From Pseudomonas sp. (GTDB taxonomy: Bacteria > Pseudomonadota > Gammaproteobacteria > Pseudomonadales > Pseudomonadaceae): a stretch of DNA of 29,340 nucleotides. A program made the position numbers and the translations under genes. Below are positions 9,584-18,345 of the stretch, piece by piece. The notes beneath the pieces are model-generated. The model searched no databases, was not told where the DNA came from, and worked only from the letters and a program-made list of their open reading frames with translations. Location: positions 1 to 29,340 of the forward strand of contig JAQZAY010000008.1 of assembly GCA_029239415.1 (NCBI GenBank). The letters run 5' to 3'. The first letter of the stretch is position 1, and the number at the start of each line of letters is the position of its first letter.

Positions 9584-11581
9584 ATGCCCAGCCGTCGTGA
9601 ACGTGCCAACGCCATTCGTGCACTGAGCATGGATGCCGTGCAAAAGGCCAACAGCGGCCATCCCGGTGCCCCCATGGGCATGGCGGATATCGCCGAGGTC
9701 CTTTGGCGCGACTACCTCAAGCACAACCCGAGCAATCCGAAGTTCGCCGACCGTGACCGCTTCGTGCTGTCCAACGGTCACGGCTCGATGCTGATCTATT
9801 CGTTGCTGCACCTGACCGGCTACGACGTGTCGATCGAGGACCTCAAGGCTTTCCGCCAGCTGCACAGCCGTACCCCGGGCCACCCGGAATTCGGTTACAC
9901 CGCAGGCGTGGAAACCACCACCGGTCCTCTGGGCCAGGGTCTGGCCAATGCCGTAGGCTTCGCCATCGCCGAAAAGGTCATGGCCGACCAGTTCAATCGC
10001 GACGGGCACAAGGTCGTCGACCACAACACCTACGTGTTCCTGGGCGACGGCTGCATGATGGAAGGCATCTCCCACGAGGTGGCCTCGCTGGCCGGTACCC
10101 TGGGTCTGAACAAGCTGGTCGCCTTCTATGACGACAACGGCATCTCCATCGACGGCGAGGTCGAAGGCTGGTTCACCGACGACACCCCGAAGCGTTTCGA
10201 GGCCTATAACTGGCAGGTGATCCGCAATGTCGACGGCCATGACGCCGACGAGATCAAGACCGCCATCGACACCGCCCGCAAGAGCGACCGTCCGACCCTG
10301 ATCTGCTGCAAGACCATCATCGGTTTCGGCTCGCCGAACAAGCAGGGCAAGGAAGACTGCCACGGCGCGCCGCTGGGTAACGACGAGATCGCCCTGGCTC
10401 GCAAGCAGCTGAACTGGAACCACGCGCCGTTCGAAGTGCCTGCCGACATCTATGCCGAGTGGGATGCCAAGCAGGCGGGCGCCAAGGCCGAGGCCGACTG
10501 GAACCAGCGCTTCGACGCCTACGCCAAGGCCTTCCCGGAGCTGGCCGGCGAGCTCAAGCGCCGCCTGGACGGCGACCTGCCTGCCGATTTCGCCGAAAAA
10601 GCCAGCGCCTACATCAGCGAAGTCGCCACCAAGGGCGAGACCATCGCCAGCCGCAAGGCCAGCCAGAACACCCTGAACGCCTTCGGCCCGCTGTTGCCTG
10701 AACTGCTGGGCGGCTCGGCCGACCTTGCCGGTTCCAACCTGACCTTGTGGAAAGGCTGCAAGGGCGTCAAAGCCGAGGACGCCAGCGGCAACTACATGTT
10801 CTACGGCGTGCGCGAGTTCGGCATGACCGCGATCATGAACGGTATCGCCCTGCACGGCGGCCTGGTGCCCTACGGCGCGACCTTCCTGATGTTCATGGAA
10901 TACGCCCGCAACGCCGTGCGCATGTCCGCATTGATGAAGCAGCGTGTCATCCACGTCTACACCCACGACTCCATCGGCCTGGGCGAAGACGGCCCGACGC
11001 ACCAGCCGATCGAGCAGCTGACCAGCCTGCGCAGCACCCCGAACCTGGACACCTGGCGCCCAGCCGACGCGGTCGAGTCGGCCGTGTCCTGGAAGCACGC
11101 CTTGGAGCGCAAGGATGGCCCATCGGCGTTGATCTTCTCGCGCCAGAACCTGCAGCACCAGGTGCGCGACGCCCAGCAGCTCGCCGACATCGCCCGCGGT
11201 GGCTATGTGCTCAAGGATTGCGCTGGCGAGCCTGAGCTGATCCTGATCGCGACCGGTTCCGAAGTGGGCCTGGCGGTGCAGGCCTTCGACAAACTGACCG
11301 AACAGGGCCGCAAGGTGCGCGTGGTTTCCATGCCGAGCACCAGCGTGTTCGATGCCCAGGACGCTGCGTACAAGCAATCCGTGCTGCCGCTGGAAGTCGG
11401 TGCGCGCATCGCCATCGAAGCCGCCCATGCGGACTTCTGGTACAAGTATGTCGGCCTCGAAGGCCGCGTCATCGGCATGACCACCTACGGTGAGTCGGCC
11501 CCGGCGGCCGCGTTGTTCGAGGAGTTCGGCTTTACCCTGGAGAACATCCTGGGCATCGCCGAGGAACTGCTGGAAGATTGA
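9584..11581 (+). CDS. tkt: Transketolase
   Basis: Thiamine-diphosphate enzyme of the non-oxidative pentose phosphate pathway; it moves two-carbon units between sugar phosphates and yields erythrose-4-phosphate for aromatic amino acids and, through Epd, PLP. The 665-residue protein is full length. It starts [20 protein letters not shown] and has the substrate loop SGHPGAPMG. It continues with [18 protein letters not shown] and the ThDP motif [13 protein letters not shown] (about residue 154 on) ending in [11 protein letters not shown]. The pyrimidine domain has [14 protein letters not shown] sequence and [19 protein letters not shown] 9584 has CAGGAG eight bases upstream; the in-frame ATG at 9506 has no such site. 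It heads the tkt-epd-pgk-fba block. Confidence 0.97.
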   Translation: MPSRRERANAIRALSMDAVQKANSGHPGAPMGMADIAEVLWRDYLKHNPSNPKFADRDRFVLSNGHGSMLIYSLLHLTGYDVSIEDLKAFRQLHSRTPGHPEFGYTAGVETTTGPLGQGLANAVGFAIAEKVMADQFNRDGHKVVDHNTYVFLGDGCMMEGISHEVASLAGTLGLNKLVAFYDDNGISIDGEVEGWFTDDTPKRFEAYNWQVIRNVDGHDADEIKTAIDTARKSDRPTLICCKTIIGFGSPNKQGKEDCHGAPLGNDEIALARKQLNWNHAPFEVPADIYAEWDAKQAGAKAEADWNQRFDAYAKAFPELAGELKRRLDGDLPADFAEKASAYISEVATKGETIASRKASQNTLNAFGPLLPELLGGSADLAGSNLTLWKGCKGVKAEDASGNYMFYGVREFGMTAIMNGIALHGGLVPYGATFLMFMEYARNAVRMSALMKQRVIHVYTHDSIGLGEDGPTHQPIEQLTSLRSTPNLDTWRPADAVESAVSWKHALERKDGPSALIFSRQNLQHQVRDAQQLADIARGGYVLKDCAGEPELILIATGSEVGLAVQAFDKLTEQGRKVRVVSMPSTSVFDAQDAAYKQSVLPLEVGARIAIEAAHADFWYKYVGLEGRVIGMTTYGESAPAAALFEEFGFTLENILGIAEELLED

Positions 11582-11611
11582 TGTAAGGATCTGAGGGCGG
11601 TATTGCTCCGA

Positions 11612-11704
11612 TTCGCGGGCAAGTCGGACCGCCGAACCGCCGCTCCCACAGGACAATGCCGTGCCTGTGGGAGCGGCGGTTCGGCGCTCCGACTTGCCCG
11701 CGAA
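11612..11704. repeat. REP-type inverted pair between tkt and epd
   Basis: Two 41-bp arms (11612-11652 and 11664-11704) are reverse complements at 40 of 41 positions, separated by 11 bp. Each arm starts with TTCGCGGGCAAG and ends with CCGCTCCCACAGG, the conserved ends of P. putida REP elements. The middle (CGGACCGCCGAACCG) is an extension unlike the short common REP. In RNA it would make one very stable hairpin between tkt and epd, possibly limiting read-through or blocking 3' exonucleases. The 176-bp intergenic region holds no gene. Confidence 0.92.
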
Positions 11705-11757
11705 GGGCACACCACGAATTCCCCAGATTTCCAACACTGGATCTTGTGAGTACCCGA

Positions 11758-12825
11758 ATGCCCCACCCACGCCCTTTCAAGGTTGCACTCAACGGCTACG
11801 GCCGGATCGGCCGTTGCGTATTGCGCGCACTTTTCGAGCGGGGGCCCAAGGCTGGCTTCGAGATCGTTGCACTCAATGACCTGGCAGACCTTGCCAGCCT
11901 GGAATACCTGACACGCTTCGACTCCACTCACGGGCGTTTTCCCGGCGAGATCAAGGTCGACGGCGATTGTCTGCATATCAACGGCGACTGCGTGAAGGTC
12001 TTGCGCAGTGCCACCCCCGAAGGCATCGACTGGGCCGCGCTCGACGTCGACCTGGTGCTCGAATGCTCCGGCGCCTACCACACCCGCGCCGATGCCCAGC
12101 GATTCCTCGATGCCGGTGCCCCGCGGGTGCTGTTTTCCCAGCCCATGGCCAGTGAAGCGGACGTCGACGCCACGGTGGTCTACGGCATCAATCAGCACTG
12201 CCTGACCGGCCAGGAACTGCTGGTGTCCAATGCCTCCTGTACCACCAACTGCGGCGTGCCGCTGTTGCGCGTGCTGGACCAGGCGTTCGGCCTGGAATAC
12301 GTATCGATCACCACCATCCATTCGGCGATGAACGACCAGCCCGTGATCGACGCCTATCACCACGAGGACCTGCGCCGCACGCGCTCGGCGTTCCAGTCGG
12401 TGATTCCGGTGTCCACTGGCCTGGCGCGCGGCATCGAGCGCCTGCTTCCGGAACTTGTCGGGCGAATCCAGGCCAAAGCGGTGCGTGTGCCGACGGTAAA
12501 CGTGTCGTGCCTGGACATCACCCTGCAGATCGGCCGCGATACCACGGCTGCAGAGGTCAACCGGGTGCTGCACGATGCCGCCCTGGGCGGCCCGCTCAAA
12601 GGCCTGCTGGCCTACACCGAGCTGCCGCACGCCAGCTGTGATTTCAACCATGACCCGCATTCGGCCATCGTCGATGCCAGCCAGACCCGCGTTTCCGGTC
12701 CACGACTCGTGAACCTGCTGGCCTGGTTCGACAACGAATGGGGTTTTGCCAACCGCATGCTTGACGTTGCCGATCATTTTCTGCACGTCGTCCACCCCAA
12801 TCGCACCACTTGCAAACAGCCCTGA
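11758..12825 (+). CDS. epd: Erythrose-4-phosphate dehydrogenase
   Basis: A GapA-family NAD enzyme that oxidises erythrose-4-phosphate to 4-phosphoerythronate, the first step of DXP-dependent PLP synthesis. The 355-residue protein has the Rossmann start VALNGYGRIGRCVLRAL. The catalytic Cys161 lies in NASCTTNC and the base His188 in TIHSAMNDQ, which replaces the glyceraldehyde-3-P enzyme's T-A-Q version. NHDPHSAIVDASQT near the C-terminus is typical of Epd rather than GapA. Its neighbours (tkt upstream, pgk and fba downstream) match the conserved epd-pgk-fba cluster of gamma-proteobacteria. I use ATG 11758; an in-frame GTG at 11746 would add VSTR and cannot be excluded, as neither has a strong ribosome site. 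Confidence 0.92.
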   Translation: MPHPRPFKVALNGYGRIGRCVLRALFERGPKAGFEIVALNDLADLASLEYLTRFDSTHGRFPGEIKVDGDCLHINGDCVKVLRSATPEGIDWAALDVDLVLECSGAYHTRADAQRFLDAGAPRVLFSQPMASEADVDATVVYGINQHCLTGQELLVSNASCTTNCGVPLLRVLDQAFGLEYVSITTIHSAMNDQPVIDAYHHEDLRRTRSAFQSVIPVSTGLARGIERLLPELVGRIQAKAVRVPTVNVSCLDITLQIGRDTTAAEVNRVLHDAALGGPLKGLLAYTELPHASCDFNHDPHSAIVDASQTRVSGPRLVNLLAWFDNEWGFANRMLDVADHFLHVVHPNRTTCKQP

Positions 12826-12837
12826 AGGACTGCATTC

Positions 12838-14001
12838 ATGACCGTGTTGAAGATGACCGACCTCGACCTGCAAGGTAAGCGCGTACTGATCCGCGAAGAC
12901 CTCAACGTGCCTGTGAAGGACGGCGTGGTAGCCAGCGACGCGCGTATCCTCGCTGCGCTGCCGACCCTGCGACTGGCCTTGGAAAAAGGCGCGGCCGTGA
13001 TGGTCTGCTCGCACCTGGGCCGCCCCACCGAGGGCGAGTTCTCGGCCGAGAACAGCCTCAGGCCCGTGGCCGAGTACCTGGCCAAGGCACTGGGCCGTGA
13101 AGTGCCCCTGGTGGCCGACTACCTGGACGGTGTCGAGGTCAAGGCCGGCGAGCTGGTACTGTTCGAGAACGTGCGCTTCAACAAGGGCGAGAAAAAGAAC
13201 GCCGACGAGCTGGCTCAGCAGTATGCCGCGCTGTGCGACGTCTTTGTCATGGACGCCTTCGGCACCGCCCACCGCGCCGAGGGTTCGACCCATGGCGTCG
13301 CCAAGTTCGCCAAGGTCGCTGCTGCTGGCCCGCTGCTGGCCGCCGAGCTGGATGCGCTGGGCAAGGCCCTCAAGGCCCCGGCCAAGCCGATGGCTGCCAT
13401 CGTCGCGGGCTCCAAGGTCTCCACCAAGCTGGACGTGCTCAACAGCCTGAGCACGGTGTGCGACCAGTTGATCGTGGGGGGCGGCATCGCCAACACCTTC
13501 CTCGCCGCCGCCGGCCACAAGGTCGGCAAGTCGCTGTACGAACCTGACCTGATCGACACCGCCAAGGCCATCGCCGCCAAGGTCAGCGTGCCGCTGCCGG
13601 TCGACGTGGTGGTGGCCAAGGAGTTCGCCGAGAACGCCGAGGCCACCGTCAAGGCCATTGCCGATGTCGCCGATGACGACATGATCCTGGACATCGGCCC
13701 GCAGACCGCCCGCCAGTTCGCCGAGCTGCTGAACACCTCGAAGACCATCCTGTGGAATGGCCCGGTGGGCGTGTTCGAGTTCGACCAGTTCGGCAATGGC
13801 ACCCAGGTGCTGGCCAAGGCCGTGGCCCAGAGCCCGGCCTTCTCGATTGCCGGTGGTGGCGACACCCTGGCCGCGATCGACAAATATGGCGTGTCCGAGG
13901 ATATCTCCTACATTTCTACCGGTGGCGGTGCCTTCCTCGAGTTCGTCGAAGGCAAGGTCCTGCCGGCGGTGGAGATTCTCGAGCAGCGGGCCAAGGCCTG
14001 A
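12838..14001 (+). CDS. pgk: Phosphoglycerate kinase
   Basis: Transfers phosphate between 1,3-bisphosphoglycerate and ADP in lower glycolysis and gluconeogenesis; cytoplasmic. The 387-residue protein is full length. Signatures: [17 protein letters not shown] (substrate loop), [57 protein letters not shown] and the C-terminal [14 protein letters not shown] with [17 protein letters not shown] 12838 is 12 bp after the epd stop, and AAGGA overlaps that stop, pointing to coupled translation in one operon. Confidence 0.97.
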   Translation: MTVLKMTDLDLQGKRVLIREDLNVPVKDGVVASDARILAALPTLRLALEKGAAVMVCSHLGRPTEGEFSAENSLRPVAEYLAKALGREVPLVADYLDGVEVKAGELVLFENVRFNKGEKKNADELAQQYAALCDVFVMDAFGTAHRAEGSTHGVAKFAKVAAAGPLLAAELDALGKALKAPAKPMAAIVAGSKVSTKLDVLNSLSTVCDQLIVGGGIANTFLAAAGHKVGKSLYEPDLIDTAKAIAAKVSVPLPVDVVVAKEFAENAEATVKAIADVADDDMILDIGPQTARQFAELLNTSKTILWNGPVGVFEFDQFGNGTQVLAKAVAQSPAFSIAGGGDTLAAIDKYGVSEDISYISTGGGAFLEFVEGKVLPAVEILEQRAKA

Positions 14002-14032
14002 CGCGACCGCGCCTGGCAAGGGGAGCGACCTG

Positions 14033-14251
14033 ATGGTCAAGCGATTGCCCGTGGTGATCATGGCGGTGTTCCTGGGCGCATGCTCGAGCACGCCCGCACC
14101 CCAGGAGCAAACCTCCGGCGGGCCCAAGGGTGGTTGCTACCAGTCCGAGTGGCAAGCCGAGACGGTGCCTGTGATCAGCAAGCGCCTGGGCCCGGAAGGC
14201 CTGGAAAAGTACGACGAGGAACACCAGCGGCGGGCACCGGGCTGCCCCTGA
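14033..14251 (+). CDS. Small lipoprotein of unknown function
   Basis: A 72-residue protein that I cannot assign to a named family. A lipoprotein signal is clear: MVKRLPVVIMAVFLGAC, with lipobox LGAC and Cys17 as the lipid-modified residue, then SSTPAPQEQ as a linker. Ser at +2 predicts transfer to the outer membrane. The rest is short and polar, with two more cysteines (GGCYQSEW and the C-terminal APGC) that could pair in the periplasm. AGGGGAG at 14018-14024 is a strong, well-spaced ribosome site, which supports real translation. It lies 31 bp after pgk in the glycolytic block. Its stop codon enters a 10-bp inverted repeat. Confidence 0.8.
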   Translation: MVKRLPVVIMAVFLGACSSTPAPQEQTSGGPKGGCYQSEWQAETVPVISKRLGPEGLEKYDEEHQRRAPGCP

Positions 14252-14313
14252 ACGGTGACCAATGATCTGATAGGACGGGGCTGCAAGGCACCATGACTGG
14301 CCGGGTCACCGTT
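14251..14313. repeat. Inverted repeat between the lipoprotein gene and fba
   Basis: AACGGTGACC (14251-14260) is exactly complementary to GGTCACCGTT (14304-14313), enclosing 43 bases. The left arm begins at the last base of the lipoprotein stop codon. There is no T-tract after it, so it is not a classic terminator. It is the main feature of the 148-bp gap before fba; a weak extended -10 candidate (TGATAAAA, about 14363-14370) also lies there. Confidence 0.6.
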
Positions 14314-14399
14314 GCGTGGCCCACACTACTTCAACAGCAGCCGCCGCCATGGCGGGCTTGCATGATAAAAATCGACGCTTGTCGGGAGAGAGATACACA

Positions 14400-15464
14400 A
14401 TGGCACTCATTAGCATGCGCCAGATGCTGGACCACGCTGCCGAGTTCGGCTACGGCGTTCCAGCTTTCAACGTCAACAACCTCGAGCAGATGCGCGCCAT
14501 CATGGAAGCGGCCGACAAGACCGACTCTCCAGTCATCGTCCAGGCCTCGGCCGGTGCGCGCAAATACGCAGGTGCCCCCTTCCTGCGCCACCTGATCCTG
14601 GCGGCGATCGAAGAATTTCCGCACATCCCGGTGTGCATGCACCAGGACCACGGTACCAGCCCGGATGTCTGCCAGCGTTCGATCCAGCTGGGCTTCAGCT
14701 CGGTGATGATGGACGGCTCGCTCGGCGAAGACGGCAAGACCCCGACCGACTACGAGTACAACGTGCGCGTCACCCAGCAGACCGTGGCCATGGCCCATGC
14801 CTGCGGCGTCTCGGTCGAAGGTGAGCTGGGCTGCCTGGGCTCGCTGGAAACCGGCATGGCCGGCGAAGAAGACGGCATCGGCGCCGAAGGCGTGCTCGAC
14901 CACAGCCAGATGCTGACCGACCCCGAAGAAGCCGCCGACTTCGTCAAGAAGACCCAGGTCGATGCCCTGGCCATCGCCATCGGCACCAGCCACGGTGCCT
15001 ACAAGTTCACCAAGCCGCCTACCGGCGACATCCTGGCGATCGACCGCATCAAGGAAATCCACAAGCGCATCCCCAATACCCATCTGGTGATGCACGGCTC
15101 CTCCTCGGTCCCGCAAGAGTGGCTGGCGATCATCAACCAGTACGGCGGCGAGATCAAAGAGACCTACGGCGTGCCGGTCGAGGAAATCGTCGAAGGCATC
15201 AAGTACGGTGTACGCAAGGTCAACATCGACACTGACCTGCGCCTGGCCTCGACCGGCGCCATGCGCCGTCACATGGCACTGAACCCGAGCGAATTCGACC
15301 CACGCAAGTTCTTTGGCGAAACCGTCAAGGCCATGCGTGACGTGTGCATCGCCCGCTACGAGGCCTTCGGCACCGCCGGCAACGCCTCGAAGATCAAGCC
15401 GATCTCCCTGGAAGGCATGTTCCAGCGCTATGCCAAGGGCGAGCTGTTAGCCAAGGTCAACTGA
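14400..15464 (+). CDS. fba: Fructose-bisphosphate aldolase, class II
   Basis: Zinc-dependent reversible cleavage of fructose-1,6-bisphosphate to dihydroxyacetone phosphate and glyceraldehyde-3-phosphate; in pseudomonads, which lack a complete glycolytic upper part, it mainly serves gluconeogenesis. The 354-residue protein begins [27 protein letters not shown]. It has [13 protein letters not shown] with catalytic Asp83 and zinc ligand His84, [12 protein letters not shown] and [11 protein letters not shown]. It then has the VMHGSSSVP and [13 protein letters not shown] phosphate-binding segments. The length and these motifs fit the class II Calvin-cycle subtype. GGAGAG precedes ATG 14400. A strong terminator follows. 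Confidence 0.97.
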   Translation: MALISMRQMLDHAAEFGYGVPAFNVNNLEQMRAIMEAADKTDSPVIVQASAGARKYAGAPFLRHLILAAIEEFPHIPVCMHQDHGTSPDVCQRSIQLGFSSVMMDGSLGEDGKTPTDYEYNVRVTQQTVAMAHACGVSVEGELGCLGSLETGMAGEEDGIGAEGVLDHSQMLTDPEEAADFVKKTQVDALAIAIGTSHGAYKFTKPPTGDILAIDRIKEIHKRIPNTHLVMHGSSSVPQEWLAIINQYGGEIKETYGVPVEEIVEGIKYGVRKVNIDTDLRLASTGAMRRHMALNPSEFDPRKFFGETVKAMRDVCIARYEAFGTAGNASKIKPISLEGMFQRYAKGELLAKVN

Positions 15465-15490
15465 TCAAGGCTGCATGCGTGAAACCGAAG

Positions 15491-15520
15491 CCCGATGCTT
15501 GCCAGCATCGGGTTTTTTTT
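15491..15520 (+). terminator. Rho-independent terminator after fba
   Basis: A perfect 9-bp stem (CCCGATGCT and AGCATCGGG) with a TGCC loop is followed by eight T. It starts 26 bases after the fba stop and closes the tkt-fba block. Confidence 0.96.
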
Positions 15521-15586
15521 AAATGAAAATCTTGCGACCGTTAGTCGATAACCGAACTAATTCATCGTGGTGTCGATCTGATGGCT

Positions 15587-15614
15587 TTGCGTCTCCACGC
15601 TTCGCGTCTAAAGT
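15587..15614 (+). promoter_or_regulatory. Promoter candidate of the cfcR-like gene
   Basis: TTGCGT (15587-15592) and TAAAGT (15609-15614) are spaced by 16 bp, with a C directly before the -10 (CTAAAGT), as many sigmaS-used promoters have. RpoS control of cfcR is reported for P. putida KT2440. The predicted leader is about 46 nt. Confidence 0.45.
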
Positions 15615-15666
15615 AGTCAGTCGGATCCAATTGTATAAGCCGTAACCGGTACGATAAGAGATAAGC

Positions 15667-17796
15667 ATGGATTGCGCTCACCCCAAGTTGGACGATGGCG
15701 GCTCGGTCGTACTGATCGTCGATGATTATCCCGAAAACCTGCTCAGCATGCGGGCGCTGCTTGAGCGCCAGGACTGGCAGGTGCTGACCGCAAGGTCTGG
15801 CAGGGAGGCCTTGAGCACCTTGCTAGCCCACGATGTCGACCTGGTCCTGCTCGACGTGCAGATGCCCGAGATGGACGGGTTCGAGGTCGCCCGCCTGATG
15901 CGCGGCAGCCAGCGCACGCGGCTGACGCCGATCATCTTCCTGACCGCCAACGAGCAGTCCGATGCCGCAGTGCTCAAGGGCTATGCCAGCGGCGCGGTGG
16001 ACTACCTGTTCAAGCCCTTCGACCCGAAGATACTCAAGCCCAAGGTCCAGGCCTTGCTCGAGCCCCAGCGCAATCGGCGCATGCTCCAGCGCCTGAGCCG
16101 CGAGCTGGAGACGGCCCGCGCCTTCAATGCCTCGGTGCTGGACAACGCCGCCGAGGGCATCCTGGTGGTGGGCGAGTGCGGCACCATCACCTTTGCCAAT
16201 CCAGCCATCTCGCAGTTGCTCGAGGCAACGGTTGAACGTTTGCAGGGCTCTGCGCTGCTCGATTTCATGCAACTTCCCGACCCTGGCGCCTGGGCCGAAT
16301 CGGCCTTCTACCAGGCCTACGTGGGGCGCGAGGTCTTTCGTGTCCACGATGCGGTATTGCGCGCCGCGAGCGGGCAGCCTGTGCCCGTCGCGCTATCGTG
16401 CGCGCCGCTGGCATCCGCGCAGCACGCCATGGTGGTGACGGTGCTGGACATGTCCGTGGTGCGCAGCCTGCATCAGCAATTGGCGCACCAGGCCGTGACC
16501 GACCCGCTGACCGGCCTGCTCAATCGGCGCGGCTTCCACCAGGCCGCCGATGACGTCCTGCTGCGCAACGACCGTCCGGACCTGGCCAAGGCCCTGATGT
16601 ACATGGACCTGGACGGGTTCAAGCGGATCAACGATTCATTGGGCCACGAGGCCGGCGACCGGGTATTGCGCTACGTGGCCGAGCAGCTCAAGGATTGCCT
16701 GGGGCCTCAGGCGCTGCTGGCACGCATGGGCGGAGACGAGTTCACGGTGCTGTTCGATGCCTTGCCCTTCCCCGAGCTGGCCGGGCGCTTTGCCGAGGCC
16801 TTGCTGGAGCGGCTGTCGGTGTGCCGGCAGCTCGACGGCCTCGATGTGGGCCTGGGCGTGAGCATCGGCATCGCCACCTACCCGGACTGCGGCGCCACTG
16901 TCGAGGGCCTGCTGCGCGCCGCCGATGCCGCGATGTACGCGGCCAAGCAGGCAGGCCGCCATCAGTACCGTTTCTATGACGAAGAGCTCAACGGGCGGGC
17001 GCGATCGCGGCTGATGCTCGAAGACAGCGTGCGCGAGGCGATCGAGGACGAAGCGTTGAGCCTGGTCTACCAGCCCCAGGTGGCCTTCGCCGATGGTCGC
17101 CTGCGCGGCTTCGAGGCACTGCTGCGCTGGCAGCACCCCAGCGCTGGGGATGTGCCGCCGGGATTGTTCATCCCGCTGCTGGAAGAGGCGCGCCTGATCA
17201 GCCGCTTGGCCGGATGGATCTACCACAAGGGCGCTGCCCAGCGTCGCGCCTGGTTCGACCGTTTCGACCCGGACCTCGTGCTGGGTATAAGCCTCAGCCG
17301 CGCGCAATTCACCATGCCCAACCTGGTCGAGGAACTGGCGCGGGTGATCGAGGAGCATGGCCTTGCGCCCGAGCAGCTGGAGGTGGAAGTGGCCGAGACC
17401 TCGCTGATGTACAACATCGACGCGGCGGTCAGGCAAGTGCAGCGCCTGCGCGAGCTGGGCGTGCGGGTGGCGCTGGATGACTTCGGCGCCGGCGACTGCT
17501 CGCTGCGCATGCTGCGCGACCTGCCCATCGATACCCTCAAGCTCGACCGCCACCTGGTGGCGCGCCTGCCGGATTCGACGGCCGATGCGGCGCTGGCGCG
17601 CAGCGTCATCCAGTTGTGCAATGCCTATGGCATCACGGTGATCGCCGAAGGCGTGGAAACCACCGCACAGGCCCAGTGGCTGCGCGACAACGACTGCGAG
17701 TACGTGCAGGGTTTCCTGGTGGCGCGCCCCATGACGCCCGAGGATGCCGGTGCGTTCGCGCAGGATTTTCCCCTGCCCTGGCCGGCGGTTGGTTAA
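15667..17796 (+). CDS. cfcR: c-di-GMP response regulator REC-PAS-GGDEF-EAL (CfcR-like)
   Basis: A 709-residue cytoplasmic signalling protein. The REC domain (about 14-130) has D19-D20, phospho-acceptor D63 and K116 in FKPF. A PAS-like domain spans about 150-265. GGDEF (about 275-440) has MDLDGFKRIND and an intact GGDEF at 355-359; the RxxD inhibitory site is absent (GPQA at 346-349). EAL (about 450-695) keeps E483-A-L, E574/E577, D604-D605, K625, E661 and Q681. However, it has Ser542 where the metal-binding Asn of the N-L-S motif is expected, and loop 6 reads DFGAGDCSL. I therefore infer a diguanylate cyclase with little or no phosphodiesterase activity. The domain order and locus next to fba match CfcR (Rup4959) of P. 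putida. No strong ribosome site precedes ATG 15667. A partner kinase is not encoded nearby. Confidence 0.9.
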   Translation: MDCAHPKLDDGGSVVLIVDDYPENLLSMRALLERQDWQVLTARSGREALSTLLAHDVDLVLLDVQMPEMDGFEVARLMRGSQRTRLTPIIFLTANEQSDAAVLKGYASGAVDYLFKPFDPKILKPKVQALLEPQRNRRMLQRLSRELETARAFNASVLDNAAEGILVVGECGTITFANPAISQLLEATVERLQGSALLDFMQLPDPGAWAESAFYQAYVGREVFRVHDAVLRAASGQPVPVALSCAPLASAQHAMVVTVLDMSVVRSLHQQLAHQAVTDPLTGLLNRRGFHQAADDVLLRNDRPDLAKALMYMDLDGFKRINDSLGHEAGDRVLRYVAEQLKDCLGPQALLARMGGDEFTVLFDALPFPELAGRFAEALLERLSVCRQLDGLDVGLGVSIGIATYPDCGATVEGLLRAADAAMYAAKQAGRHQYRFYDEELNGRARSRLMLEDSVREAIEDEALSLVYQPQVAFADGRLRGFEALLRWQHPSAGDVPPGLFIPLLEEARLISRLAGWIYHKGAAQRRAWFDRFDPDLVLGISLSRAQFTMPNLVEELARVIEEHGLAPEQLEVEVAETSLMYNIDAAVRQVQRLRELGVRVALDDFGAGDCSLRMLRDLPIDTLKLDRHLVARLPDSTADAALARSVIQLCNAYGITVIAEGVETTAQAQWLRDNDCEYVQGFLVARPMTPEDAGAFAQDFPLPWPAVG

Positions 17797-17826
17797 ACTC
17801 GCGTCTTTCTTGCACAATGCCGTGAC

Positions 17827-18327
17827 ATGACCGCCCTACGTTACCTGCAAGCCTACCCCGCGCACCTGCAAGACCAGGTGCGCCAGCTCATCGCCAGCAA
17901 TCGCCTGGGCGACTACCTGCACCAGCGCTACCCCGAGCGCCACGCCGTGCAGAGCGACAAGGCGCTCTACAGCTATGTCCAGGGGCTCAAGCAGGAGCAC
18001 CTGCGCAATGCGCCGAGCCTCGACAAGGTGTTGTTCGACAACCGCCTCGACCTGACCCATCGTGCCTTGGGCCTGAACACTGCGGTATCGAGGGTGCAGG
18101 GTGGCAAGCTCAAGGCCAAGAAGGAAATCCGCATCGCCTCGCTGTTCAAGGAGGCCGCGCCGGAGTTCCTCAAGATGATCGTCGTGCACGAGTTGGCGCA
18201 CCTCAAGGAACGTGATCACAACAAGGCCTTCTACCAACTGTGCGAGCACATGCAGCCGGGCTACCACCAGCTGGAGTTCGACCTGCGCATCTACCTGACC
18301 TACCGGGAGCTGCCCGAGACGGCCTGA
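17827..18327 (+). CDS. YgjP-type (DUF45, M48-like) metal-dependent hydrolase
   Basis: A 166-residue soluble protein with a zinc-protease-like site: HELAH (residues 121-125) followed by KERDHNKAFYQLCEHMQPGY, where His131 fits the third ligand. The spacing H-E-L-A-H-x5-H is the YgjP/DUF45 pattern. This family is widespread and poorly characterised; proteolytic activity is presumed from the motif, and the substrate is unknown. No signal peptide or membrane segment is seen, so it is cytoplasmic. The gene starts 30 bp after the cfcR-like stop, with a weak ribosome site, and the winged-helix gene follows after 18 bp, suggesting one transcript. Confidence 0.85.
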   Translation: MTALRYLQAYPAHLQDQVRQLIASNRLGDYLHQRYPERHAVQSDKALYSYVQGLKQEHLRNAPSLDKVLFDNRLDLTHRALGLNTAVSRVQGGKLKAKKEIRIASLFKEAAPEFLKMIVVHELAHLKERDHNKAFYQLCEHMQPGYHQLEFDLRIYLTYRELPETA

Positions 18328-18345
18328 GCCCAAAGGACCCCGCCG

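Noticed and set aside
11612..11704. An insertion sequence or transposon end
   Set aside because: No transposase or target duplication is present; the ends and arrangement fit a REP/BIME-type repeat.
11485..14127. An 880-codon open frame on the minus strand
   Set aside because: It is the antisense of epd and pgk and even reads through the REP pair; no recognisable motif.
14388..14402. A HexR-type operator before fba
   Set aside because: TTGT and ACAA occur near the fba start but their spacing (14 bp) does not fit the 7-8 bp of HexR sites.
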